The notes below the pieces were generated by a model. That model was given only the letters and a program-made list of their open reading frames with translations. It did not search any database and was not told the DNA's origin. From Symbiodinium natans (taxonomy: Eukaryota > Sar > Dinophyceae > Suessiales > Symbiodiniaceae): a DNA stretch of 64,000 nt. A program made the translations under genes and the position numbers. Of this stretch, positions 31,740 through 41,946 are shown piece after piece. Location of the stretch: assembly GCA_905221605.1 (NCBI GenBank), contig CAJNDS010002316.1, positions 147,001 through 211,000 of the forward strand, read 5' to 3'. Position 1 is the stretch's first letter. Every line of letters begins with the position of its first letter.

Positions 31740-33374
31740 ATGGCTGAAGAGACTAAGGAGCAGAGCTGCGCGCAGTTCGCCTTGTTCGTGACACTGAAGA
31801 TCATCGGCGTCCTGGTCGCCCTGTACTTCTTTCTGGCAGGTCTGAGCTTGATGGGAGGATCTTTCGGTGCTCTTGGAGGCAAGGGAGCAGGCGAGCTCTT
31901 CACGATCACTGACAACCCCATCGCAGGTCTCATGGTGGGAGTGTTGGCCACAGTCCTGGTGCAGTCATCCTCCACCAGCACAAGCATCGTGGTGGGTTTG
32001 GTGGGTGCCGATGTGTTGACTCCGCGCCAGGCAATCCCAATCATCATGGGCGCCAACATCGGAACATCGGTGACCAACACCATCGTGTCAATGGCACATG
32101 CGGGAGATCGCCTGGAACTGGAGCGTGCCTTCTCCGGAGCAACCGTGCACGACATGTTCAACATGCTTTCCGTCCTGACGCTGCTCCCGTTGGAGATCAT
32201 CACTGCCGCCATCTCCGGAGAAGGAGGCCTGCTCTATTGGATCTCCCGGGGCTTGACGGAAGCAGCCGTTGGCGGAGCAGAGACGGACCTGACCTTCCCA
32301 TCCCCAACCAAGGAGATTGTGAGCCCATTGGTGAAGGCATTCCTGTCCAAGGACAAGAACGTCGTGAAGGCCTTGTCCTTTGGTGAGCCTCCTGCCTACA
32401 CAATGCCCTCAGGCTCCGGCACGTACTACTGCGTGAGTTCAGCCATGAGCTCGGCTTGGAAGAAGGTTGCGGAGGATGCCTACGAGGGCTTGACAAGCTG
32501 CAGTGGCTTCGCAAACGAATGTGCTGACGGTAGCAGCTGCTACACGGATGCCGGCGACTACTACACGAATGAGATTGCTGGTGCCAGGCTCATCGGCAAG
32601 GGCTTCCTGAAAGAGGCAGGCGACGTGGCGGGCGGCATCATCGGGCTCATCATTTCGCTGGTGGTGCTGTGCACTGCTTTGTACGTCTTGGTGCGGCTCT
32701 TGCAGAGCCTCGTGATGGGCCAGGCAAAGAAGGTGATCATGAAGGGCACCAACATGAACGACTACTTGGCCATGTTGCTAGGTCTAGTGATCACGATCAT
32801 TGTGCAGTCGAGCTCTGTGACCACGTCTGCCTTGACTCCTCTTGTTGGCATCGGAGTTCTTCCTGTGCACAAGATGTTGCCCATGACTCTTGGGGCCAAC
32901 ATCGGCACAACCTGCACTTCCATCCTGGCTGCCTTTGCTGTCATGAAGTTCAACAGCATCCAGATTGCCTTCTGCCACCTGCTCTTCAATCTGATTGGGA
33001 TCCTCATCTGGTTCCCAGTGCCTCTGATGCGCAGGGTGATCGTGCAAGCCGCCTGCACTCTTGGCTTCTACGCCTCATACTGGCGCCTGGTGCCCCTCAT
33101 CTACATCCTGGTGATGTTCGTGGCCGTGCCAGGTGTTTCCCTGGGCATTTCTTTGCTCTATTCAGCCAGCGTGGCTGCAGGTGTCGTTTGCACAATCCTG
33201 GCTCTGGGTGTAGTGGGCGCATTCATCTACTGGTGGGTGCGCATGGGTGGCTGTTACAAGGTCGTGAGCCAGGAGGAGCGGGACGCACGCAAGGCCGAGA
33301 TCGAGGAGGAGATGGGTGTTGCGGGTGAGAAGAAGGCAGCTCCAGAAGACGCAGCCCCAGCCGAAGCTGTGTAA
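31740..33374 (+). CDS. Na+/phosphate cotransporter, copy 5 (last of the array)
   Basis: 544 residues, closest to copy 1 (PLMRR, WVRMGG), with one private change: RRVIVQAAC where the others have RRVIVRAAC. The 3' UTR differs (the second hairpin is changed by CAAGGTCCTTG), and the downstream spacer diverges after about 33530, marking the array end. Confidence 0.95.
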   Translation: MAEETKEQSCAQFALFVTLKIIGVLVALYFFLAGLSLMGGSFGALGGKGAGELFTITDNPIAGLMVGVLATVLVQSSSTSTSIVVGLVGADVLTPRQAIPIIMGANIGTSVTNTIVSMAHAGDRLELERAFSGATVHDMFNMLSVLTLLPLEIITAAISGEGGLLYWISRGLTEAAVGGAETDLTFPSPTKEIVSPLVKAFLSKDKNVVKALSFGEPPAYTMPSGSGTYYCVSSAMSSAWKKVAEDAYEGLTSCSGFANECADGSSCYTDAGDYYTNEIAGARLIGKGFLKEAGDVAGGIIGLIISLVVLCTALYVLVRLLQSLVMGQAKKVIMKGTNMNDYLAMLLGLVITIIVQSSSVTTSALTPLVGIGVLPVHKMLPMTLGANIGTTCTSILAAFAVMKFNSIQIAFCHLLFNLIGILIWFPVPLMRRVIVQAACTLGFYASYWRLVPLIYILVMFVAVPGVSLGISLLYSASVAAGVVCTILALGVVGAFIYWWVRMGGCYKVVSQEERDARKAEIEEEMGVAGEKKAAPEDAAPAEAV

Positions 33375-33922
33375 AGTCTGTATGTCCAGACTTGCTGCAG
33401 AGCGACGAGCGTTAAACTTTTCTTTTCCACGGTCCTTGTAAAACAAGGTCCTTGTTAATTGATGGGGGGCCGAGGGGCTGGAACTCCGGCAGTACGCTCT
33501 TCGATGTCCCCTGCATGCCGGCCTTGCGCGCGCTGACGGCGCGCGCGCGGTGGATGTGATGGTGCAATGGGCCATGGGTTGCAACTCATGCAATGCAGTA
33601 AGCCCAGCAAACTCAGTACACCCTGTCTCGTGGCCGCCACTGCACGTACTCTTGAACGGTCCTGCGCTGGGCGAAACGCAGCGCGGCCGGAACTGGCTGC
33701 CAGCTGCTTTGGAGAAGATCCTCTGCAGCGATATGGCGTCGTGACCTCTTTAACTTCAACCTCTTGTGGCCTTCGCCATGAAGTCAACTCCGTATCTCAG
33801 GGCGCTAACAAACGAGACAACCTCTTTCTACAGCGAAGTCCGGGGGTGGAAAGAATTGGAGGATGAGGCAGAGGCGGAGGAACTATATAGATCCCCGAAG
33901 AGTAGGATTCCCTCTATAAAGC

Positions 33923-34079
33923 CCTAAACCCTAAACCCTAAACCCTAAACCCTAAACCCTAAACCCTAAACCCTAAACCCTAAACCCTAAACCCTAAACC
34001 CTAAACCCTAAAACCCTAAAACCCTAAACCCTAAACCCTAAAACCCTAAACCCTAAAACCCTAAACCCTAAACCCTAAA
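33923..34079 (-). repeat. Long CCCTAAA array
   Basis: About 22 units including CCCTAAAA variants in the right half; among the longest arrays in the window. Confidence 0.95.
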
Positions 34080-34174
34080 AATTTGAGGACCCCAAACAAG
34101 GTACCCAAAATGTCGGAGTGACGTTTGCAGGTCACCACGTCGGTCCACGAGCTGCAGGCTTGCAGATTCCTGTA

Positions 34175-34267
34175 GGGTTTAGGGTTTAGGGTTTAGGGTT
34201 TAGGGTTTAGGGTTTAGGGTTTAGGGTTTAGGGTTTAGGGTTTAGGGTTTAGGGTTTAGGGTTTAGG
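34175..34267 (+). repeat. Long TTTAGGG array facing the previous one
   Basis: About 13 perfect units. With 33923-34079 it forms an inverted pair across about 95 bases. Confidence 0.95.
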
Positions 34268-34308
34268 GGTGGTATCAGTGTAGTCTCAGATTTCCGTAGG
34301 GTGTAGAG

Positions 34309-34405
<97 letters not shown>

Positions 34406-34407
34406 GG
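34309..34407 (+). repeat. (TTG)n microsatellite
   Basis: About 33 uninterrupted TTG triplets. Confidence 0.98.
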
Positions 34408-34794
34408 GCTGTGTATATAGGGTTTCTTTTAAACATTGGTGAGTGTATCTATGGGATGTCCATTTGGGGATGTTAGGAAAAGAAGCCTTTCCATTTTTCA
34501 AGCTCCAGCGTCTTCACACTGACGCGTATGATTGAGGGACTCCGGATTTGGGCTGTAACGGCAGCGTGCTGCGAAATCGAGTGTCCTCGAAAGCCAATGA
34601 CGCGACACGGGAGGAGACTTGTGAGGTAAAGCGAAAACATGAACGCAGCGGCATGAGCGCAGGATCCTTAGTGATGTAAAAAGTTTACCCCGACTGCCCG
34701 ACGTGCGATGAGCAAGCTTATGTGCAGGGAAGTCTGCAAAGGTTTGGGCTTGCGAAGCTATTTGGGCTTACGAAAATAAGGGGCCCCTGCAAGA

Positions 34795-34850
34795 GCCCCC
34801 CTAAATAGTAAGGACCCCAATGAGGTACCCCTAATTTCGGAAACTCCCCC
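34795..34850 (+). repeat. Dispersed repeat, TCGGAAACCCCC family
   Basis: AAGGACCCCAATGAGGTACC then CCTAATTTCGGAAACTCCCC, matching 48303-48372; similarity continues into AGGTACGAACCCGTG after it. Confidence 0.7.
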
Positions 34851-34944
34851 AGGTACGAACCCGTGTACTCCGATGAAGCAATGCAGATGCGAGGAGATGG
34901 AGGAGCTGAGCCACGTGTGGCACCAAGATGCTGGAATTCATTTT

Positions 34945-34982
34945 AGGGTTTAGGGTTTAGGGTTTGGGGTTTAGGGTTTAGG
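34945..34982 (+). repeat. TTTAGGG array
   Basis: Five heptamers with one TTTGGGG variant. Confidence 0.9.
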
Positions 34983-35823
34983 CCCTATGCATCAGCAGCA
35001 CATGGAATTCAAAATTTTTCAGCTTGGCCAATACGGTTCGAACACGGTAAGAAGTGCTGCACACACCCAGACAGGACAGCTTCTCTCCTCTCCACTCCAT
35101 TCCTCTCCGCCACTGTCCACCCTCCACTGTCCACCCTCCACCCTCCACCATGCTAAAGTCTCCCTGTGAAAAGAATCCGAGCAACCTACGCATGTGCGAT
35201 GTCCAACATGACTGGTGTAGCTTCAGGGAACAGCGTAACCTACGACATGATCAAATTCCAAGTGGGTGTCCATGTGCAAATGCTGTCTGGCTGTCTGTGA
35301 TTCCGAGGTTCTTCATTGAGTCTGGCATAGTCGGACACGGGAATCCGCATGCGCAGAAGGAACAAATGCGGTTCGATGCTTCCTTCCCGTGCAGTAGCAT
35401 ACTCAGTACTAGTTTCTGCGTATTGCATCGGCGTGGTGCTGTTGTAGAACCGCTGAACATCTTTCCTACGCCTTCCTGCACTGCCCTGGGCGCTGGTGAA
35501 GCTTGCAACAAGGGTTTAGCTTAGGATTTTTCAAGCTTTTAGTTGAACGGTCCGTTTTGGGTGCTTAAGGAGTTTAGGGTGCCTGGATTGCGCACAGAAG
35601 GCGCGAATCCCGCAATGCCGGCCGATGAGCCATGCAATGAGGAGATCAAGCCACTCGTGGTGCGGGCAACTCACCGGAGAGTTGAGCACACCGCGGAGAC
35701 TCGATTTTCATGGAGTAGCACGTTGGCATAAAAGAAACATGGTCTTGAAGAACCGCAAAAAGCCCTATGAACCATCAAAACCCCTATAAGCCCCACAAGC
35801 CCCAGAGAGACCCGAAAGACCCT

Positions 35824-36280
35824 CAACCCTAAACCCTAAACCCTAAACCCTAAACCCTAAACCCTGAAAGAGCCACTCGAAAGACCCAGGAGATGGTCTT
35901 GGATGTGGAAGCCACCCGCATCAGATTGGGATGGATTGGGGATTTGGGACCTAGGACTCGGGAGGAGGGGCGCTAAACAGTCCCGAAACCTTAAACCCTG
36001 GAAACCCTAACCCTAAATCCTAAACCCTAAACCCTAAACCCTAAACCCTAAACCCCCCTAAACCTTAAACCCCAAAAAAGATTCTTTACAGCTCGTTGAA
36101 ATGCGCAGTATGGAGCCCTAAACCCTAAACCCTAAACCCTACAACCTAAACCCCAAACCCCAAACCCCAAACCCTAAACCCTAAACCCTAAACCCTAAAC
36201 CCTAAACCCTAAACCCTAAACCCTAAACCCTAAACCCTAAACCCTGAACCTTAAACCCTGAAGCCTAAACCCTGAACCTT
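35824..36280 (-). repeat. CCCTAAA array cluster
   Basis: Three blocks (35824-35866, 35990-36065, 36116-36280) separated by short unique sequence. The third block has more than fifteen units with CCCCAAA and CCCTGAA variants. Confidence 0.9.
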
Positions 36281-36389
36281 AAGGAAGCTTTATCTGCCCG
36301 TTTTTTTGCGCCCTGAGAGCATCCCAGAGATTCCAAGAACAGTGAAGCATCGACTCGGGATTGGGGACGTGAGAGCCCCCAATTCCTCT

Positions 36390-36600
36390 TTAGGGTTTAG
36401 GGTTTAGGGTTTGGGGATTTGGGGTTTTGGGGGTTTGGGGTTTTGGGGTTTTGGGGTCTTGGGGTTTTGGGGTTTTGGGGTTTTGGGGTTTTGGGGTTTT
36501 GGGGTTTTGGGGTTTTGGGGTTTGGGGGTTTGGGGGTTTTGGGGTTTTGGGGTTTTGGGGTTTTTGGGTTTTGGGGTTTTGGGGTTTTGGGGTTTTGGGT
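36390..36600 (+). repeat. TTTAGGG array passing into a (GGGGTTTT)n tract
   Basis: Three TTTAGGG units (36390-36411) pass through TTTGGGGA into about 190 bases of GGGGTTTT octamers with few errors. GGGGTTTT is the telomere repeat of hypotrich ciliates and can form G-quadruplexes. Here it is probably local expansion of a mutated heptamer. Confidence 0.95.
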
Positions 36601-36981
36601 TGCACGTAGAGTTTAAACATAGTACTAGACTGGAACAATAGAGCAAACAAACAGTAGCATAATGGAATAATCGAGACATAGAGTAATGGAGTAAAAGAGC
36701 AATAAATTGATAGAATACATAGAAGAGTATATGAGTCTTAACAATATCATAGCAACAAGATATACTATCAAAATGTAAGCATATCATAATAAGACAGTAG
36801 AATAAGATCATGATGTGATAACATAACAGTGCAAGAATGCAGTAGTGTAGCCATGCAGTTATAGGAGAGGATTATAAAAGACTAAGAAACAATCGAGGAC
36901 ATTCGCTCTGATCCTAGTAGAAAGCTGTCAAGCTGTCATGTTAGGAGGAGGTCGCTTGGCATTTGCCTTAAGCTACAGCAG

Positions 36982-37065
36982 TAGGGTTTAGGGTTTAGGG
37001 TTTAGGGTTTAGGGTTTAGGGTTTAGGGTTCAAGGTTTATTGTTTGGGGTGTGGGGTTTGGGGTT
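36982..37065 (+). repeat. TTTAGGG array before the MATH-BTB exon
   Basis: Six heptamers followed by degenerate units (TTCAAGG, TTTGGGG), ending about 27 bases before the first recognised MATH-BTB exon. Confidence 0.9.
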
Positions 37066-37091
37066 TAAGATACGGACGATGTTCAGCTAAG

Positions 37092-38545
37092 GAGCTGAGA
37101 GATTTCCAGCCCACAGAATACGTCGTGAGTGACATAGTGGGCCCACCAGATTGGTTCCGGTTCCAGCTGAGCCTCTATCCATGTGGCGAGGATGGTGTTG
37201 AAGCATATGTGCAGATTCTTCCCCCGCCCGCCCATGCAGAAGGACAGTGGTCTATCGAGCAGATGGCCTGCGAAATCACGATCACAGATGACAAATATGC
37301 AACAGGCGTGGTGTGGAAGGAGCAGGACGAAGTCAATGAATCGGAAGACATTTTCGGGGGACATTTCAACCCTGACTTTGAGATATTCGATGATGATGGT
37401 CAGGTGTCCTCCGCGATAGTCCATGCACGGGTGATGCTGCCAGTGCCTCCGGAAACTCAAGACACTTCGCTTTCGAGCATAGATTTGACACAGGAGGTGG
37501 CCCAAGTGACTTTCCGCCTGCCCACCGGGTCCTGCTTGTTCCTGGACAAGCGTGTTTTGCTGGCGCGCTCGGAGTATTTTCGACAAATGTTGCAAGAAAC
37601 CGGGCTCAAGGACGCACGAACGAGGTGGATCTGAGCAAAGATCCCACAATCACCACCAGGGCTATCACAGCACTGCTGCGCTTCCTGATGTCCGAGAAGT
37701 TCGAGCCTCCGGTGGATGCAGGCGACCCTAAATCGTAAACCCTAAGCCCTAAACTCCCGAAACCCCAAAGCCTTGTGAAACTCTGGCCAGTCTAGTGTGC
37801 AAAGTGTACAACCGAGGTCACATCTCCCCAAACCGCACTCCTTTGTAGAAGAGCCCGATCAGAACGCCCCTAATACAGGGAGGGTTAGAAGCTCACCCCG
37901 CGAACCCGACAGGCCTTGGGCCCCTAGTCTTGTTAGCCGAAAAAGTGCTTCGCAGGAACTGCTCATTAGAGATCCCACCTCAAAAGCCTAAACCTTAAAG
38001 CCTAAACCCTAAAACCCTAAGCCCTCAACACAAATTGGCAGGCGATTGCAGCTATTTGTTCGAGGTCAGGCAGCTGGCAGACCGGTACCAGCAGAAGGAC
38101 TTGATGATCCAAGCCGAAACTTGGGGCAGCCCAGCAAGTAACTTGCAGCTTTCGTGGGAACACTACCATAGTAGAGAGAAGTCCTCAGGCTCGCTGTTTC
38201 TCGAAGCAAACTGGATGGGTAAGGAGAAAGAGTTGATGAAGCTGCTTTCGCCCGAGAACGTGCTTGAATTTCTCGCACACGTCGTCGGCAGCGGTTGTCA
38301 GTTGGAAGCAGTTTCCTGGTTGAAACGAGCGGAGGGTAACTCCCAACGTTGATGAGTTGCGAGCAGGACAGCTTTTCCTTAGAGGCTTTATTTGCGCCGC
38401 TCCTAGCTTGAAATCCGAGGCATGCTTGGACATGATCAGCGAAAACAACTGCAAGATGTTGAAAGAGCGCAAAGAGGAGTTAAAGCAGATCGTTGAACAG
38501 AACACGGAGCTCACGAAGGTGCTGATGTGCCTCCTTGCCTCTTGA
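37092..38545 (+). pseudogene. MATH-BTB protein gene with two frameshifts
   Basis: Encodes a MATH-like domain (FRFQLSLYPCGEDGVEAYV near the start), a BTB/POZ domain (FRLPTGSCLFLDKRVLLARS, EYFRQMLQE) and its C-terminal part (LFEVRQLADRYQ, then TPNVDELRAGQLFLRGFI). This is the SPOP/BPM class of cullin-3 substrate adaptors. The first visible exon starts at the AAG|GAG acceptor at 37091/37092; upstream exons were not found. One base appears lost near 37610-37620 (after GLKDA, before NEVDLSKD) and one gained near 38335 (before TPNVDELR). A 320-bp intron (37722-38041) splits the BTB region. Without the indels the frame runs to the TGA at 38543-38545. It is either a decaying copy or carries sequencing indels. 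Confidence 0.75.
37722..38041 (+). other. GC-AG intron bounded by an 8-bp direct repeat
   Basis: GCAGGCGA occurs at 37718-37725 and again at 38038-38045. Splicing at CAG|GC and CAG|GC gives GTGGATGCAG joined to GCGATTGC, which reads in frame (VDAGDCSYLF). Degenerate CCCTAAA units start four bases inside the 5' end and recur near the 3' end (37986-38025). The structure suggests insertion with target duplication. Confidence 0.7.
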
Positions 38546-38870
38546 CGGCAGTTTGGTTGGGCGCAGGCAAAGACATGGGTTGAAGCACGCAAATATGCCC
38601 CTTGGAATTACAAAAGCCCCAGTTTCAGAGTGCAGCTAAGCTCATGTGCCATGGGTCTGTCAAATAAGGGCTTGTTGCATGAAGGATCTTCGCACCTCAA
38701 TTGAAGCACGCATGCTTGGTTCTGATCCTCAGAAGTGTCCCGTGAGAGGCGTCGTGTTCGCACAGCCGTTTGAGGTTTGTATGAGCAGTTCCTATTCCAC
38801 TTTAATTCAGCACCTTCTTTTCAGCATTCCTGGGATTTCCAAGATCGGCGCAGCCTTGGGGCTCGATAGA
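38546..38870. other. Spacer after the MATH-BTB gene
   Basis: No gene recognised; runs into a TTTAGGG array. Confidence 0.5.
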
Positions 38871-38906
38871 TTTAGGGTTTAGGGTTTAGGGTTTAGGGTT
38901 TAGGGT
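38871..38906 (+). repeat. TTTAGGG array, left part, interrupted by the retroelement
   Basis: Five heptamers ending AGGGT, directly joined to the left end of the retroelement. The array continues at 42274. Confidence 0.9.
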
Positions 38907-39067
38907 TGAGGGGATATTGCTGCAGCGAACGTTCCAAGCACCGACAACAGGCGTAAGTTGCAGGTGCACAGGACATGAAGACGCGCAGCTGTGCATTCGT
39001 CCAATGCCGTCATGTTGACCAAGCTTTTGCCATGTAGCCTTTCACAAGGGTAGGTGCGAAAAGCGCC
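38907..39067 (+). repeat. Split direct repeat A1
   Basis: Starts TGAGGGGATATTGCTGCAGC and ends GTGCGAAAAGCGCC. The same 161 bases occur at 41947-42107. Confidence 0.95.
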
Positions 39068-39195
39068 ATGCTGTATATCCCGCCTGTGTTGGGCTTCTGA
39101 GTCCTAATCTGGTTGTGGTTTGCCGCCTACGGGATTGGATATGACTGCTGCCAGTGCTGGTACCAAGTTCATTGCAGAACCGCAACAAACGTCGC

Positions 39196-41550
39196 ATGCT
39201 GCGACACTTGCTGCGACTCGCGGTGGTGAAAGCCTTGAGCTCATGTGGGCTTCGACAGAGTTCTAATGTAACAGCGCCCAAACAAGAGCCGACGGTGTCT
39301 GCTGCTGAGAGTTTTTGCTGTGTCCTGACAGAGTACATGGCGAGCTCAAGCCTCAGTGTGGCTTCTTGTTGGCGAAGCTGGCTTGCACACAAGCCTACTT
39401 CCCCGAGCTGCCGTAGCAGAGACCTTTTCCCGCTGCCCAGACTTGAGAGCTGGCCGAGCCAAGTGGATAGTGACACCGTGGACACGGCTTGTTGCCTGCA
39501 GGTTGCAAACATGTGTTTGGCTGCGCTGAACAGTTTGGAGCAAGGCCTCAAGCCAACATGCAAATGGGAGGCTGTGCCCACCAAACCTACTGCTGCGCAA
39601 CTTTCTGTTCAGCACCATGTGGCTGGTCGAGTTGCCCGCTTTCTTGGCCGTTTGAATGGTGAGCTGGGGTCCCAACTCGATTGGCGCAACAGTTTCCACA
39701 TCTTCGAAGAGTCGTCGACAAACGGCTACCAAGGTATACGCGCTGCTGACGTTGACCTGCCGGCTACTGCGGCCACTTGCGAGCCACTGGACCTGATCTC
39801 ACAGGAGCTTGCAGCAGCCATTGCTGATGATTCCCAGGTCTTCCCGGAGGTTCCGAAAAGCCAAGACGAGGGAGACCCCTTCTTTTCAAAAGCTGAGCGG
39901 GACGAGTACATCCAGCTCACTGTGCGAGAGCTCAACTGTGGCAAGCTGCGCCTTCGTCCGGAGGTGGAGGCCGTTGCCGGCATCTTCGCGGCTGGAAAGT
40001 CAGGCGGCCGTCAGCGGAAAATTTGGAACGGAGCTTCTGTTTCCCAGTTGGCGCAGGTGCCGCCAAAGCCGAGGCGGCTGGCTAACCCTTCCTGCTTCCT
40101 TGACGTGGACGCTTCAGCTGGGGAGAGGCTCTACTTCTCCAAACGAGATGCTGCGACGTTTTTCGATGCGCTGAAAGTGCCGAAAGCGCTGCAGAAATGG
40201 TTCGGGCAACCTGCTGTGCAAGTACGAGAGCTGGTTGAGGCGGGTATGAGCTTGGAAACCATCTTTTCGCTTTGCGACGACTTGCCCTCGAGAGATGTTA
40301 AAGCTGATATGTGGTTGTATCCAGCAAACGTGGTCTGGCCCATGGGATTCTCATGGTCGTCAGCTGTGGCGCAGGACACAACGCTAGCGGTCTGTGCCCG
40401 CGCTGGCATCCGGGAAGAGTCAATTCTCAGCCCAGACCATGGCCCGCCGCAGCAACAGCAGGAACTAGTTTTCGTTGCCACGGATGACACAGTCCTTGTG
40501 CACCGCGACTGCAAGCTGGGAATGCAGACGCTAAGCAACCTCGACGCGGCTTTCCTGGACAACGGCATACCGCGAAATGTCAAGAAGGACGTCACCTTGG
40601 CCTCCAGCATTACTGCTTTGGGGTGTGATCTGTGCGCCAGCCCTCCAGTCGCTGAGCCTGGGATAGCACGTCTCTGCCAAGTTGTCGGCCGGACCTTAGA
40701 TCTTTTGCATAATCCGAATGCTAGTCCTAGGGGGGTTCTTAGGTTGCTAGGTGTTTGGGAGTGGTTTGTACTTCTGCAACGAAGCATGTTCAGCATCTAC
40801 GACGCTGTCTACAGCTTCAGCAGGAAGACCCCTGAACACCAAACCGCTGCAGTGCCCGACAAGGTCCTCAACGAGTTCTTGACAACCCTGCTGCTCGCGC
40901 CTCTGCTCACAGCTGGCCTGGATCGCCGACCTCTGAGTACGCTTGTGGCTACAGATGCCTGTCCCGAATATGGGTTTGGTGTCTGCGCAGCAGAGTGCTC
41001 GCAGCTGGATGCTTTTCAGGTGTGCAATATGGCAGAACGCAGGGGTGATTTCGTGCGCCTCACTACCTCAGCAAGCGACCCAGTTGAAGTTCCCAGGCTA
41101 GGAAAGCCAAGGCGCCTTCCTATCAAGCAACAAGATTTCAAAACAGTGGTCTCTTGTCGTGCGAGATGGCCAGGGCACTCCGGGGTACTCGAGATGCACG
41201 GCTACATGCTTGGCTTGAAGTGGGCAGCAAGACATCCGCGACGACACCATCGGAAGATCCCTTTTCTGGTCGATGCAAAAGCTGTGGTGGGTGCGGCCGC
41301 CAAGGGCCGCAGTTCTGTGCGCTCTTTCCTCAAGATCCTGCGAAGCGCAGCTGCCTACACGCTCGCTGCTGACATCCTTCCCAGAATCGTCTATATTCCT
41401 TCTGAGTCAAACCCTGCGGACGCCCCATCCCGGGGACGGAAACTCAGGAGAGGACGACGCTGCCAGTCTTCGGATCAGTTCTGCATAGATGCAACAATTC
41501 GCGAATTCTTGGCGCCACTGTCGCCCTACCCGTGGCAGCCGGGCATGTGA
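39196..41550 (+). CDS. Reverse transcriptase / RNase H polyprotein
   Basis: Open frame of about 784 residues from the first ATG; it is open a little further upstream (39154, GTG), and a short frame in another phase begins at ATG 39141, so the true N-terminus is uncertain. RT motifs: SKRDAATFFDAL (motif A aspartate, about 40135-40175), WPMGFSWSSAVAQ (motif B, about 40336) and VATDDT (motif C, a variant of YxDD, about 40474). RNase H follows: ATDACPEYGFG (about 40945), LEMHGYMLGLKW (about 41188), FLVDAKAVV (about 41263) and SNPADAPSR (about 41406), giving the D-E-D-D set. The order RT then RNase H and the NPADAPSR ending fit DIRS/Ngaro-type elements. No integrase or recombinase follows. The frame is intact, so the insertion may be recent. 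Confidence 0.85.
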   Translation: MLRHLLRLAVVKALSSCGLRQSSNVTAPKQEPTVSAAESFCCVLTEYMASSSLSVASCWRSWLAHKPTSPSCRSRDLFPLPRLESWPSQVDSDTVDTACCLQVANMCLAALNSLEQGLKPTCKWEAVPTKPTAAQLSVQHHVAGRVARFLGRLNGELGSQLDWRNSFHIFEESSTNGYQGIRAADVDLPATAATCEPLDLISQELAAAIADDSQVFPEVPKSQDEGDPFFSKAERDEYIQLTVRELNCGKLRLRPEVEAVAGIFAAGKSGGRQRKIWNGASVSQLAQVPPKPRRLANPSCFLDVDASAGERLYFSKRDAATFFDALKVPKALQKWFGQPAVQVRELVEAGMSLETIFSLCDDLPSRDVKADMWLYPANVVWPMGFSWSSAVAQDTTLAVCARAGIREESILSPDHGPPQQQQELVFVATDDTVLVHRDCKLGMQTLSNLDAAFLDNGIPRNVKKDVTLASSITALGCDLCASPPVAEPGIARLCQVVGRTLDLLHNPNASPRGVLRLLGVWEWFVLLQRSMFSIYDAVYSFSRKTPEHQTAAVPDKVLNEFLTTLLLAPLLTAGLDRRPLSTLVATDACPEYGFGVCAAECSQLDAFQVCNMAERRGDFVRLTTSASDPVEVPRLGKPRRLPIKQQDFKTVVSCRARWPGHSGVLEMHGYMLGLKWAARHPRRHHRKIPFLVDAKAVVGAAAKGRSSVRSFLKILRSAAAYTLAADILPRIVYIPSESNPADAPSRGRKLRRGRRCQSSDQFCIDATIREFLAPLSPYPWQPGM

Positions 41551-41795
41551 CCGAGCCTGCTTCTGGAATTTCTGGCCAGGCAGGCCTTCGGGCAGCTGCA
41601 GGAGAGGCTGTTTGCTGCTGCTGCGGGGGTGGGCTTCCACGATCTGCTCCAGTCGTGGCCTTTGTGGCCCAGCCAGGGAGTGGACCTGAGGCCCCGGCTT
41701 TGGCCTACACTTCTCTCTGGAGTTCTGGGCTCTGCATGTCACTTTCCGATCTTTTTTCTGCGGCGACGCTTCGCTTACACCAGTGCGGGGTATTT

Positions 41796-41946
41796 GGGCT
41801 TTTCAAAGACATCAGCTTGTTTGGCGAGCTTCGCCTTGGAAGTTTTGTTCTCCTTGAATCGCTCGCTCTACCCTGCAGTGGCGTCATTCCAAAACGGGCA
41901 GTGCTCATGACCGGAAGCAAGTCTGAATGAGTGGCAGCCTCAGCAA
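41796..41946 (+). repeat. Split direct repeat B1
   Basis: Starts GGGCTTTTCAAAGACATCAG and ends CCTCAGCAA. The same 151 bases occur at 42123-42273. Confidence 0.95.

Larger units (their letters stand above)
20635..33730 (+). repeat. Five-copy tandem array of a 2.63-kb gene unit
   Basis: Head-to-tail units start at GACATGGAGATTGG: 20635, 23271, 25901, 28531 and 31188. Each holds one intronless cotransporter gene plus about 1 kb of spacer. Start codons are at 21196, 23827, 26456, 29095 and 31740 (spacings 2631, 2629, 2639 and 2645). Coding parts differ at only a few residues and the spacers are nearly as conserved, which points to recent duplication or ongoing homogenisation. The last spacer diverges after about 33530 and homology is lost by about 33730. 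Confidence 0.95.
33731..37091. other. Repeat-rich spacer after the cotransporter array
   Basis: No gene recognised. It holds opposed heptamer arrays, a (TTG)n microsatellite, CCCTAAA blocks, a (GGGGTTTT)n tract and an AT-rich stretch (36610-36960) unlike its surroundings. Frames at 35054-35524 show no domain. Confidence 0.6.

Noticed and set aside
21162-33058. Recurrent 168-, 104- and 219-codon frames on both strands over the cotransporter genes
   Set aside because: They repeat with each unit but are shadows of the real gene in other frames, with unnatural composition.
34286-34501. Poly-Asn open frame on the minus strand
   Set aside because: Translation of the (TTG)n microsatellite.
35002-35050. 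MEFKIFQLGQYGSNT followed by GTAAG, resembling a first exon of a tubulin-like protein
   Set aside because: Only about nine residues resemble the tubulin/misato N-terminus and no further exon was found; chance similarity is likely.
36390-36811. Open frames of Lys-Pro/Gly-Phe repeats
   Set aside because: Translations of the (GGGGTTTT)n tract on both strands.
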